Source of the DNA: Arctopsyche grandis
Lineage: Eukaryota > Arthropoda > Insecta > Trichoptera > Hydropsychidae
Direction: 5' to 3'
Assembly (NCBI RefSeq): GCF_051622035.1
Contig: NC_135362.1
Span: 13,519,501 to 13,583,500 of the forward strand
Length of the DNA stretch: 64,000 nucleotides
The notes beneath the pieces are model-generated. The model was not told the DNA's origin. It ran no database searches and saw only the letters and a list, made by a program, of their open reading frames with translations. This document shows positions 37,389-48,303 of the stretch, in pieces. The translations under genes were made by a program, and so were the position numbers. Each line of letters begins with the position of its first letter. Position 1 is the first letter of the stretch.

Positions 37389-37720
37389 GATACCATTACG
37401 GGTTTAGACCCTGAGCGACACCTATGATATTAAATTTGAATTTAAGTATAGATTATAAATTAGAAATCATATTCAAATAGTGATGAAAAATAGTAGGTAG
37501 GATGGTTTTGTCAATTTGATGAGGAACCGTTTCAACGAATTAAATCAGATAAATTGGAAAACTCTGATAGGAAAAGGATCGACTTGAAGTCACAAATCTG
37601 ACCAGCAGCACTGCAGGAATACTGCGAAAAAAATATTTTTAATCGAGGTCGACCCGGAGCTAGAACCCGGAAGCCTCTCGGTGGTTAGAATTGATGCAAC
37701 CACCGAGCTATACAGCTGGC
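37389..37720 (-). mobile_element. tRNA-derived SINE, near full length
   Basis: Read on the minus strand, GCCAGCTGTATAGCTCGGTGG (A box) is followed by a CCGGGTTCTAGCTCC region (B box), TCGACCTCGATT and the body with CCTATCAGAGTTTTCCAATT and GAAACGGTTCCTCATCAAAT. The 3' end is ATAGGTGTCGCTCAGGG. It aligns along its length with 4397-4745, and this pair defines a unit of about 335-350 bp. Confidence 0.8.
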
Positions 37721-39795
37721 TAGTGAAATATCGTAGATTAACGGTAGTTCTTTTACTTTAAAATTTTCGCACTTGAAGTTTGAAAATCTGGGTTCATTGT
37801 TGATGAAAAATTTACCCAAATTCAGACATTGATCGAAAGTCCCTGTCCGTTCCGTTTATCAGGATTTTCCAAGCTTGCCCGTCTTTGAGTCCAAATATGA
37901 GAGTCGCTCGCATAAATGTATAAAGCAAAGGCAACGTTGAAAGCTCTCCTTTTTCAATATTATCTCTTCAGAAAAATCTGTTTGTGCCCGCGTGCACCAG
38001 ACGAGAAAAGAGCTTAATCCCCGCCGAGCTTAAAGCTCCAACACACATCTTTCTTTTTTGCGAGCCGCCCTCTCAAAGATGCTTCTGTTTCAGTGAAACC
38101 ACCCAAGCGACGTAAACGCAAAATTACTTATTATTTTCTCCATATTACATACAATTCTTTCGTCTGGGGAAAGCTCACATTTAGTGAACAAAAAAAGCAA
38201 AAAAAAAATTAAAAAAATTTCTCGTATTCATTCATCATCGAGCGTTTGAAAACAAAGCGAAAAAAAATAACATCGTGGATAATTAGCGAAAATTCACATT
38301 GGCCTGACATGTAACATGTACAAGAAGTTTTGATTGCCTCTTGTCATTGTTTCCATTGTGACTCGTGATTAATGATTGAACGACTTAATTGTTGTCGCTG
38401 TATCGCGATCAGTTGCAGGTCGGGGGTCCAGTATTCCCCAGGCGTTAGAGATGAGCTTTTTATTTGACACCTGTAGGGGTCAGCAGCCGCCTAATCCGGA
38501 CCCGCAGCATAAATCTAGTCGACGCGTAGAAAAGCTCTATAGCACGTAATTCAAAATTTATGCCTTAGCTCTTTAGACCCACATAAATTACAATAAGAAA
38601 GGTTTATAATGAAACTTTATGCGTTATCGATTTTTAACACCGTAGAAACAATATAGTAAAAATTCGTGAAAGAGATTAATTTACAACACATGTTCCGGAA
38701 TCGTAATAAAAATAAGTTGTACCCCCCACAAACAACTTCCGATTCAAAAATAATGTCAAGTTGCCTAAAGCTAATTTTTAATTTTTAAAACCGTCCCTCC
38801 CTCGTTTGAAAAATTAACTAGTTTCACCGGTGAGACAATGTCCATGTACATGTATGTAGATTACATCAGATCGATCAGTTGATTCGCTTGTATCGGGAGT
38901 CGACGTAATTAACTTTTTATATGCAAGACGTTTTGAAACGTTTAACGCGATCTTGGTTTAGTGAAAACGAGTCGGGTGTCGCAACAACACCACTCGAACG
39001 TGTATTTTGACTCGACAAGAATAATGGGCCCCGGAAGGTGTTGAATTATTTTCTTATAAACACATTAACCGCTAGAAACCGTCCGTCGGTCGGACTAGAC
39101 GTACACACCGGTGTAAATTATAAATTAAGGTGCTCCGCTCCACACAAAGTGGAGATAATTCGAAAATATTTCGACTTAATGACCGTGGACGGCCAAACAA
39201 TGCGTTGATCTATACCTATCTGGATTCGTCCTAACTAAACTCGTTTCTTCGTGTGGAACTTTCGATCGTTACCATGGAGTCGAAGTAGTGAAGCTTCACA
39301 AAAGGCCTGTCTACGATCTTTTCAATTAGTCAAAAAGACAAAACACTGATGTGATCTATTATACCTACGATTAGATTAAGTATCTATGGTAAGCCCATTT
39401 TTTAATACCCAGAAGAACAGAGAATTTATAGATGAGAGATTGGGTGAAGACAGATTCCAAGCCGACTGGGAAGATATTTTTAGAATGACATACGGCGGTC
39501 ACTTTGACAGTAGGTATTGTAATTAATACTTCAACGGTAACAAAAAACCAAGTTAAGTTAACAATGCATTGAGCGCATGGACACATTTTTTGTAAATACA
39601 TTATTAATACTTTTGAAATGTTTACTATGTAAGTTTAATACAATGACCGGGACGGAAAGTGAACATGGCCGATTCCGGTGAAAATCATAACAATAATATA
39701 TTTAAAAAAATAAATGAAATCGTACCTGTTATATCATTATTTCTTATTCAATTAATTTAAAAAATAAAAACTAACATGTTATACATACATACATA
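37721..39795. other. Non-coding stretch with GC-richer islands
   Basis: No gene was recognised. 38390-38560 (with CCAGTATTCCCCAGGCG) and 38930-39300 are GC-richer than the flanks and may be conserved non-coding elements. A 76-codon minus-strand frame at 39371-39601 has no domain. Confidence 0.35.
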
Positions 39796-40055
39796 AGCCG
39801 TTATATTTGAAAGTGGCAAAAGTCCACCTTTCTTCATTTCAAGAAATATTTAGCAAAACATTAAATATAATGTTTTCCGTTTAACAATATTTAAAAATAA
39901 TGTTGGGCTGTAATACGTTTATCCTGCTTTTCCGAGATTCAGGACATACATATGTAGATACCGAACTAAAAGAAGTGATAACAATTCGTGAATTAAGTCA
40001 AACAGAAAGAGTGTTTTTGAATATAAAAATTGGACTTCCACCACTTTCAAATATA
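39796..40055 (+). mobile_element. MITE family A, copy 4, right end lost
   Basis: It begins AGCCGTTATATTTGAAAG and keeps the interior order of copy 1 (TTCATTTCAAGAAATATTT, GTAATACGTTTATCCTGC, GAGTGTTTTTGAA). It ends at CCACTTTCAAATATA, where the remaining nine or so terminal bases are replaced by the start of a SINE at 40056. Confidence 0.8.
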
Positions 40056-40445
40056 GCCAGCAGCATGGCTCGGTGGCTGGGCTTTTGCCTAGAGGTCACC
40101 GGGTTCGATCCCGTGAGTCGACCTCGATTAAAAAAAATCCCCAAAATACACAGACACACAGAAACACACACACACACACATACACACATTTTTTTCTAAA
40201 TCATGAAAACGTGATCAGTTAACGATTCTGAGTTCGAATCAGTCAAAATCTCGAGTTCGAATTTTCGCATGATCACAAAACTTCATCTATTGTTACTACG
40301 TACATAGATAAAATTATTCTGAGTATATTATCTGTAATGCTGCTGGTCAGACTTGAATATTTGTGACTCCAACTCGATCGTTTCCTATCAGAGTTTGCCA
40401 GTTTTTCTGATTTCATTGTTGAGACGATTCCTCCATTAAATTGGC
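40056..40445 (+). mobile_element. tRNA-derived SINE, plus-strand copy
   Basis: The head GCCAGCAGCATGGCTCGGTG contains an A box (TGGCTCGGTGG, 40066-40076). The B box GGTTCGATCC is at 40102-40111, followed by TCGACCTCGATT. A (CA)n expansion at about 40150-40190 interrupts the body. The conserved CCTATCAGAGTTTGCCAG and GAGACGATTCCTCC blocks follow. The 3' end is truncated or diverged after about 40445. It begins exactly where the adjacent MITE loses its terminal repeat. Confidence 0.75.
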
Positions 40446-40657
40446 TAAAAAAATTGTAGGTATTTTTCTAATCTGTATAGTTCTGATAGATTTTTCGCAT
40501 ATTCTAAATACATGTATAAGTTTTTTTTTAATTTTTCATAGGGCCCGGGAATCCTCTCGGCAGCCCTGGCTATGCATAGTACCCCAAAAACACAACATTC
40601 ATACTAGTCGGCAAATATGCTGTCGCGTTGACCAATAAGAATCGATATCTACTAACA

Positions 40658-40990
40658 CGGTCTCCGTGACGAGACAGAATGTTAAATTACAGAAAACGCA
40701 AATATCGGAAGGCCAAGATCGAAAATCGAAAGATCTTAAGTCGAAAGATCAAAAAAAAAATGGTGCATGGTAAACGGTACATACTTAATTTGCAGGATAT
40801 AACAGGAACAAGAGGAACAGGCTTTTCCTCCCGTATTAATGTGCGCGCGCAGTACATACGTGAGTATGTACCGTTTACCATGCATCATTTTTTTTTTGAT
40901 CTTTCGACTTAAGATCTTTCGATTTTCGATCTTTGCCTTCCGATATTTGTGTTTTCTGTAATTTAACATTCTGTCTCGTCACGTAGACCC
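40658..40990. mobile_element. Mutator-like MITE with 9-bp target duplication
   Basis: A 333-bp element has inverted arms of about 128 bp (left 40658-40785, right 40863-40990). The outer ends are CGGTCTCCGTGACGAGACAG and, read inward on the other strand, GGGTCTACGTGACGAGACAG. It is flanked by a perfect 9-bp direct repeat CTACTAACA at 40649-40657 and 40991-40999. Long TIRs plus a 9-bp duplication are the signature of Mutator-like elements. The 77-bp loop holds no coding sequence, and the open frames in the arms are mirror images of each other. Confidence 0.85.
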
Positions 40991-40999
40991 CTACTAACA

Positions 41000-41884
41000 A
41001 GGCAAACAAAATGTGGTACACATACATATATACGTACATACATACATACATACGTAAAAAGTAAAACTTGTTGCGATTCATAAAACAATCAACATAAACT
41101 CGACCAGCAGAACAAGTGAGGCTCTTCGAGCACAATCGATCGTATCGACTTTAACAAAATGTTAAATATACGCCATTTATTAGTTTGCGGCTGCAAACGG
41201 ACATTGAATCCTCGTTCACGCACCGGTGTGAAATTTGGCATCACAACGCCAACCGTTTGTTGTGCGTGGAGATCGTTCTTTCGTTCATCTCGACCAACCA
41301 ACTACACATACACACACACATACATACATATTCGAAGTTTCGAAACGATCTCGAACCGGTGTTGGGCAATCGATGGGCCGGTTGGGCAGGTGGGTTTTTG
41401 TCTCAATCGCGCGTGGCCCGGGACGTGCGCGCAAATGGGTCGTCGACCCGTTCGTGGGAAAGCGCGTCGTTAACCCCTTGCCTCCGGCGCGCGCGTCCCG
41501 TGACGCTCTATAACTCGCGACGGTGACTTTTCCGTTTTGGAGCCGCGGGCCAACTATTATTGCGCAAATCTCCAACTGTCAACTCACGATATTGTCATTT
41601 AACCGTAAAATATTCCGATGAATAATTTCCCCCCTGTCGCAGATCGTGGCCGAGCGTTCCATTTTATTTGAGACGTTGCGAATTGAAGACCTCGATACAA
41701 TATATTGTTATTGAACGGAAAAAAAACTTATCTAGCTAAGTTATTAATTCGTCATATAATAACTAGTCCTATTATATAATAGACATATCATCATATATAT
41801 ATTAAATTGTTAATATGAAAAAAAAGGTAAAAACTACCCACCTAACTAGGTACATACATACATATAAACAATATAAAACAAATA
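41000..41884. other. CpG-rich island within non-coding DNA
   Basis: 41190-41640 is one of the most CpG-rich unique blocks in the window (for example CGCGCGTCCCGTGACG and GGGTCGTCGACCCGTTCG). Four overlapping open frames on both strands are composition effects. A TATAA occurs in CTCTATAACTCGCGAC near 41508. It could be a promoter-proximal or conserved regulatory block. No coding sequence can be supported. Confidence 0.35.
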
Positions 41885-42092
41885 ATGCTGACAAATTAGG
41901 GTAGATGGTCAATTTATTGAGGAATTGCTGCAGCAATGAGATTCAGATAAATTGATAAACGTTGATAGGAAACGATTAACCTGGAGTGACATACATATAT
42001 CCAAGGTCTGGCCAGCAACATCGAGACAGGGATTGAGCCCATGACCCCTCAGTTGATAGCATTATTCGCTTACCACTTATCCATGTTGCTGG
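41885..42092 (-). mobile_element. tRNA-derived SINE, diverged copy
   Basis: On the minus strand CCAGCAACATGGATAAGTGG is followed by GTCATGGGCTCAATCCCTG (B-box region) and the body with TCCTATCAACGTTTATCAAT. It is the most diverged of the four body-containing copies. Confidence 0.65.
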
Positions 42093-42199
42093 TTTTAATA
42101 TACATACATAAGTACATTTAAGACATAGACGGAGACAATTTCAAGTAATCAAAGGGCTTTAGTTATAAACGTGTAAAATGTATTATGAACATTAAATAA

Positions 42200-42420
42200 G
42201 AACTGTAAATAGGTTTGTGATCTTGTGCTGTTCAGTGTATACTAACATCAAAATGAGATATATATATATATAGAACACTATACATATGTAGGTAAATATG
42301 TACTAACAAAAAAAAATAGTAAATGATTACTATATCTGTAAGTATGTATGTATGTATCAGAATAGACCTAAAATGTATTTTGAACGTAGTTTATAAACAA
42401 TAAAAATCTTTTGGAAAGAA
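42200..42420 (+). repeat. Interspersed repeat family D, copy 3
   Basis: It shares GTAAATAGGTTTGTGATCTT, TATACTAACATCAAAATGAG and the AACAATAAAAATCTTTTGG end with 8685-8880 and 10515-10712. TA and TATGTATG expansions interrupt the middle. Confidence 0.55.
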
Positions 42421-42617
42421 TAACAACTATAAGGATGAAACGAAAGAGAGGACTCTGATCGAGCAGTGTAAATGATTATAAGGAAGTTTCTAACTATTAG
42501 ATCATGTCCGTCTACTGCAATTCTAGCAGAGTAGAATAATTGAAAAATTCAGACTGCTGCAAGTACATGCATATACATATGTAGATACATGCATACATAC
42601 ATATATGTATGTATGTA

Positions 42618-43315
42618 CAGTAGAACCTCGACTATCCGGACTAATTGGGGATGAAGATAGTCCGGATAATGAAAAATGTGTACATTCAGTACGAATAATT
42701 TTTATTTGTCTACCTTTACAAATGTAATAACATGAATATCAATATTGAATTATTCTTTATTAAGAAATTCAAATACAATAATGGATCAAATATTGGCTGT
42801 CCAGACGATCGTCTTTGAATGAACCATATAAAAATACACTCTTCGACTTTTATTACAAACCTCTTCTTACTTCAGAAACGATTTGGTCGTGTGACAAAGT
42901 TTGAGTTCTTATTTCATAACCTTTCGCTCTGCGCTTCCACCTTCCATCTTCGACATTAAAGAATCAGTAAACTCATAATTTTTTTCACTTTGTTTTTTTA
43001 TATTCGAGATCATTGACGTTCCAACACCATATTTATTTGACAAAAACGTCCGTAGACACCGCTTTTAAAATAATACAACACCGTCTTTTAATGATAATAC
43101 AACACGTTTTCTTTTTGTTTTCTTTTCCATATTTGGTAATATTAAAAATAAATATTTAAAACGCGATAAAATTATCGTATTCAATTTTGAAGACAACCGA
43201 CTCGTTTCTCCGTCTTATTTTCTTATTTTTATGTTAAGCATTTCAAAATTGTAAAATTTGTGTTTATTTTTAACAATCCGGATAATCGAAAATCCGGACA
43301 ATCGAGGTTCTACTA
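42618..43315 (-). mobile_element. Decayed pogo/Tigger (Tc1-mariner) element
   Basis: A 698-bp element has inverted ends CAGTAGAACCTCGACTATCC (left) and CAATCGAGGTTCTACTA (right), and inner GATAGTCCGGATAAT with ATCCGGATAATCG. TA flanks both sides (42616-42617 and 43316-43317). CAGTAGAACCTCGA is the characteristic pogo/Tigger terminus. The minus strand keeps the beginning of a transposase (see 42909-43130) and the rest is deleted. It is non-autonomous. Confidence 0.85.
42909..43130 (-). pseudogene. pogo/Tigger transposase N-terminus, broken
   Basis: The minus-strand frame starts MEKKTKRKRVVLSLKDG and hits a stop. In another frame it resumes LSNKYGVGTSMISNIKKQ followed by YEFTDSLMSKMEG and a stop. 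This order (basic start, LSLKDK-type helix, then KYGVGxSxISNIKK recognition helix) is the CENP-B N-terminal/psq-like helix-turn-helix that binds the element ends in pogo-family transposases. The CENP-B-type second DNA-binding domain and the DDE catalytic domain are missing. It lies inside matching terminal inverted repeats, which supports the call. It is non-functional because of the stop, the frame change and the loss of the catalytic domain. Confidence 0.8.
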
Positions 43316-43317
43316 TA

Positions 43318-45934
43318 CATAGATTCAGTTATTTCAAATTCAATCGCCAGTCGCTCGACCCAACCCCTTCTTGAAATCGTCGAGATTTACGATCCCGTTT
43401 TGCGCAATTCAAGGATACACACACATGCATGCACAGTACCGCCTCTGCATGTTCGTACGTACCTGTATGTAGTTTTGGAAGAGCACGCAAGTGCGGAAAC
43501 GCCACGTAGAGAAATTCGGTTCGTTTCACAGGTGTAAACCGGTTATGTGCCGGGTTGCCCACACGAAGATATTGTCAAACGTTCGCGGTCCGTAAATCAA
43601 AACGGCGAAAACTCGTCGTAAAAAAGGGTGTTTAAAACATGTATGTAAAGTAAATTGGAATTTGCGTGCCTTTTAAATGTGTGTGTGCGTGTGTGTGTTT
43701 TAAAGTGCAGTTGCGCTTAACTTTTGTCACGCGTGCCGATTCGAACGAGTGTACATTACTAGGGTGTGGTCGATGCGTGACCCCGAAACACCTGGGACGA
43801 ATATCTAAATGTTCTGTTAAAAAAAAGTCAACAAATAGATACATACTACAGTTACTTTTCAGAGGATAAGTGTGTTATTAATATTATAAACTGTGTAGAA
43901 AAACATTCAAATGATAGAACAAAGTCATTCAAGAACTCGCATGAAAAACTTATGTACATTCATCTGTATGTAGGATTTAGTTTTTATGTTTAAGTTATTA
44001 ACATCGCAACCAAACAAAAGTTATTTTCAGCGCATCGAGATATATATAAATATGAATTAATCGATAAATGAGTCCATTGGTTTCCCTTACCGCGTGTCCC
44101 ATCACGAATTTAGTCCCACGTGCACACTAAAAATTACTTAAAGTATTTTTGTGATTAATCAGCAGATACCTACATATATTGAATATATTAATTTTTATTT
44201 TTTGTTTTCTTTATATTACCATGTGGTGCTCACTGTCCTTGGAATATAATATTTTCATTAATTTTTGCATCTTTTTTGTCTCACTGTACCGATTTATTTT
44301 ATACTTTATTCTGTATGTGTGCCTATTTAAATAAAAATATACTTAAATATGCACTAATCCAGCTTTGAGTAAACTTAAACTCTTTACAACACAGCATACT
44401 CGTAGTTGATGCAACTAAGTATAAGCAATTTAATAACTTCTAGTACATCTCTGGTGGCCACGGGGGCTATTTTTAGGCGTAGTTTATATATTGGGCGTGA
44501 ACCTTTTTTTTTTCGACTAATAAAAGACGAATACAAGTCAAGAAATGGATTTTGTTCTAGAATATTTTGAAAGGAAATAACTGCAATGAATTCTTATGAT
44601 ATATTAATACCTACTATGCTCGTACATTGAGACGACTTTTTTTTATAAAATTACTGTTTACTAAATACTTTTTTCTCTTAGCAAGACATTATTTAGCTGG
44701 CAGCAGGGATGTTCATTTTATTTAAAAATAATACTCTGAAAGGAGCCGAATAGTTAAAAACAGGAAATAATGTTTATTACGGACGTAAGGTCCGATGTCG
44801 TAAAATGTGTAATCCTAAATACCTATAAATATCTAATATAAACCTCTGCGACAAAGAGAAAAGGATCAAATCTCAAATATTTAACACGAAAATCATATCA
44901 TATCAAAATGATAATATTTAAAAATAGATTTAAAACATTAAAACGAAGCGAATAATGCTGTATTCATACTTCTCATTTATCTACGGATATTGGATGTATA
45001 AAATAGTATGATGCAATCACAATTGTATGATATATATGTATGTACATATATATTAATCGGAAGTTGTACCGATCGTTTTCTACGACTGTTGCAGATAAAA
45101 CTCTGTATGTATGTATCACTCATTGATATTTCCATTGTGGCTATCGAACGGTCAGACTATCCTATTCGTGATGTCATCGTGCACCGTTATGTCAGCCAAA
45201 TGACCAAAAAATAAATAAGTGAAACGAAAAAAAAAATTTGTGGACAAAAAGAAGAATCGTCCGATGGGTGCCGCAGAGGTCGTGATCGGATCAGATCAGA
45301 CGAACGGATAGATACGTAGATAGATAGATAGATACATACAAGTCGGCCCACACCGGGCGGAGCAAATCTTAAATTGGAGCTCGATTATACGCAATGATTA
45401 AGCTTAATATCCGATCTATTGATAGCGGAAATTGTTTCATACGAGGGCCTCCTCAATCATATAGTGTTTTCATTTTTTATTGCTTTATCAGACGTCTCGT
45501 CCAATAATGTGCACGGAACGATTTGCACTCCATGAATGGACCATCTTAAAATTGCCATTATAGGTATGCCATTACATTATAGATAAGTGGGCACCTCCGC
45601 TTTATTGCAAAACTGAAATTTCGTTCAACTGAATTGAACCAATCTGAGAGAATAGGCACAGGATACATTGGGCCGATCAGATTCGTTCGACGATACGATT
45701 TCGGAGATCATTCCATTCGAAAATGATGCGCAAAAGCAACGATTAGTTCAGAATCCTAAAGAGCGCATATTTTCGGTGGAGAGAGGGTTGGCTTTTATAA
45801 ATGGAATGACCTCTACACGGATGACTATGAAATTATTCAATGACTCAAATTGACAGCTCAACTCAAACGAAAAAAAAATTCCAGAGGGCAGAATTTCCAT
45901 TTCATTGAAATATGTATAAGCATATTATATGTAC
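43318..45934. other. Long non-coding stretch, no gene recognised
   Basis: 43330-43830 and 45230-45860 are CpG-richer than the rest. A (GATA)n-like run lies at about 45315-45335 and a (GT)n-like run at 43680-43700. The 61-codon frame at 45668-45853 (+) looks protein-like in composition but has no recognisable domain and is not called. The remainder is AT-rich. Confidence 0.35.
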
Positions 45935-46515
45935 ACTAGTTTTATGCCCATTGAAATTTCAACGGGTGGTTTCGGAAATAAATTGATACATGATTAAAAA
46001 TAAAGTTACAATACGTATAGTAATAATTAATCGGAAGCGGAACTAAAACAGAAATCGGGAATCGGAACTGAAACAGGGATCGGTATCCGGAACTGAATGC
46101 AATCCAAAACCGGAAATTAAAAAGGAATCAGGATTTAGAACTGAAAAAGAAATTGGGATCCGGAATTGAAACAGTAAGCGGGATCCGAAACTGAAACACC
46201 CCGGCCACCGCCGCCCCCCAGCGCCCTTGCAGTCGCCGCCATTCTGGGGCTATTGCTCCGAGGCTACTAAAAATCGAAATCGAAACGGGTGGTTTCGGAA
46301 AGGAATTGATACACGAATTAGGAATTACGAATTACGAAGTAGTACGCCCCTCACTTTTCATGCTGATGTCAAACATCAAATCAAAAACGAAATGAAAATC
46401 GAAATCGCATTCGAAATCGATTCACTCGATCCGCGACAGCCGATGACTGCCGACAACAGCCGTTGATACGTGACTACGCACCGAACACTCGACTGTGATT
46501 GGTTCCCCATACGTT
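45935..46515 (+). mobile_element. Composite interspersed repeat family E, copy 2
   Basis: It has ACTAGTTTTATGCCCATTGA and the TTTCAACGGGTGGTTTCGGAA module, then GGAACTGAAACAGGGATCGG-type iterations. A short GC-rich block at 46195-46258 (GCTATTGCTCCGAGG hairpin-like) follows, then a second GGTTTCGGAAAGGAATTGAT module, and GTTCCCCATACG at about 46503. The same parts occur in copy 1 (27394-28250), but the GC-rich block and second module are in a different order. Confidence 0.55.
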
Positions 46516-46950
46516 CTGTACGATTATTGATAAGCGTACAGTGCTCTGGGCGCGAGGGGGTAGTTTCGACAATTTTATTTTTCAAATATAGTTAAAATAT
46601 AAATTAATTCCAATAATTTCAATTAAAAATATATATTTAATTGTTTTATATGAAAACAAAAAAAAATGCTTCAAAACCTCACTAAAAAACATTATTATAA
46701 CTACCTGTTTTTATATGGCGAGAACGAAATTTTAATTAATGTTTAAAAAAAAGGCGAATTGAAGAATCGGCTTTGGCGTGGTGTTAGTGACCTTTAACTT
46801 CAGTTTAGACCTAAATGAGGCTATTTTGAGATCACTGGTTCGACACCGCCGCAAGTCTCGAAAAAATAAATTTATACAAAGCTTAGGCTTTTTATCGATT
46901 CATTATGTTCGGCTAGCGTTAGGACAACACACACACACAGATTACCGTAT
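46516..46950. other. AT-rich spacer, nothing recognised
   Basis: AT-rich DNA before a (CA)n run near 46926. The long plus-strand frame that starts at 46778 is an artefact of the (TA)n tract and LTR. No gene was recognised. Confidence 0.4.
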
Positions 46951-47258
<308 letters not shown>

Positions 47259-48303
47259 TTTCGGTCATTCCTGACTGTCATTCGCCCTCGGATGACATTC
47301 TGTCTTTTATATTTTTACAGCATTTCATCTCACATTCTTTTACATTTCATCTTCTACTCTATACAATATATCATCTTACATTCTTTTAAAACATTTCCTC
47401 TATCATCCTCAACAATGTTTCATCTCACATTCTTTTAAAACATTTCCTCTATCATCCTCAACAATGTTTCATCTTCCATTCCATAAAATCATCTTATATT
47501 CTTCTAAACATGCTTTCAATTGTCACAATTACAATTTACATCACAATTACAATCATCATCACAACTACATTTCAATACACTTATACATCAATCATTTTAC
47601 AATTTACATAACAATTACAATTATAACAAATTAATCGTTACACATTTCACTACAAATCAATTTTTCATTTCAACACAATTCAATCTTCAATAAAGTTACA
47701 CATAAATCATCACAATTAAAGTTACACATAAATCATCACAATTACAATTTAAAATTATTTCAAGCAATACAAAACAGAAAGGTATCACAATTACTATGTA
47801 AAATTATTACAAGCAATACAAAACAGAAAGGTATCACAACCTTTACAATGACAAGTTAAATTTTTACCCCGGAAACAATCACATTTTAAAACATTACTAG
47901 AATTAGCAATAAAACATTAAAATCAATACCTTTACAATGACAGGTTAAATCTTTACATCGGAAATATCACATTTTATAACATTACTAGAATTAGCAATAA
48001 AACATTAAAATCAATACCTTTACAATGACAGGTTAAATCTTTACACCAGAAACAATCACATTTTAAAACATTACTAGAATTACATTTCGATACAGTTATC
48101 TTATATTCTTCTAAGCATGTAACCACATTAAAACATGATTCAATGTACCAAGCACTTCCCAAAAAATACTAGAATAAGCAATAAAACATTACACTTTTCA
48201 ATCATCAAATTACAAGTAAGGCTTAACTAAAAACCCTCCAGGTATTTCACTTATTCTCTAATTCACAAACGCACACTTCACTTCCATCGGTGCAACTTAA
48301 ATT
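47259..48303 (-). other. LTR-element 3' non-coding region with tandem repeats
   Basis: About 1 kb between the last stop codon and the 3' LTR is AT-rich and built largely of local duplications. A 49-bp unit (CATTTCCTCTATCATCCTCA) appears twice at 47371-47470. ACACATAAATCATCACAATT appears twice near 47700-47745. CAATACAAAACAGAAAGGTA appears twice near 47766 and 47814. An 88-89 bp unit (CTTTACAATGACAGGTTAAA) appears about 2.7 times at 47841-48090. No pol remnants were seen. Confidence 0.75.
47841..48090. repeat. 88-89 bp tandem repeat, about 2.7 copies
   Basis: CTTTACAATGAC starts at 47841, 47930 and 48018 (periods 89 and 88). The units share TTAAATCTTTACA and ACATTACTAGAATTAGCAAT blocks and differ by small substitutions. 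There is no spacer structure, so this is not a CRISPR array. Confidence 0.85.

Noticed and set aside
40060..40120. tRNA gene suggested by A and B boxes
   Set aside because: There are no complementary acceptor or anticodon stems, the same head recurs with a shared downstream body, and so it is a SINE head.
41159..41575. Four overlapping frames of 92-113 codons on both strands
   Set aside because: They are effects of CpG-rich composition; no frame shows domain-like pattern.
45668..45853. 61-codon frame with protein-like composition
   Set aside because: No recognisable domain and no neighbouring exon; it is kept only as a note in the regional entry.
47841..48090. CRISPR-like direct repeats
   Set aside because: The units are contiguous 88-89 bp tandem repeats without unique spacers, in a eukaryotic retroelement.
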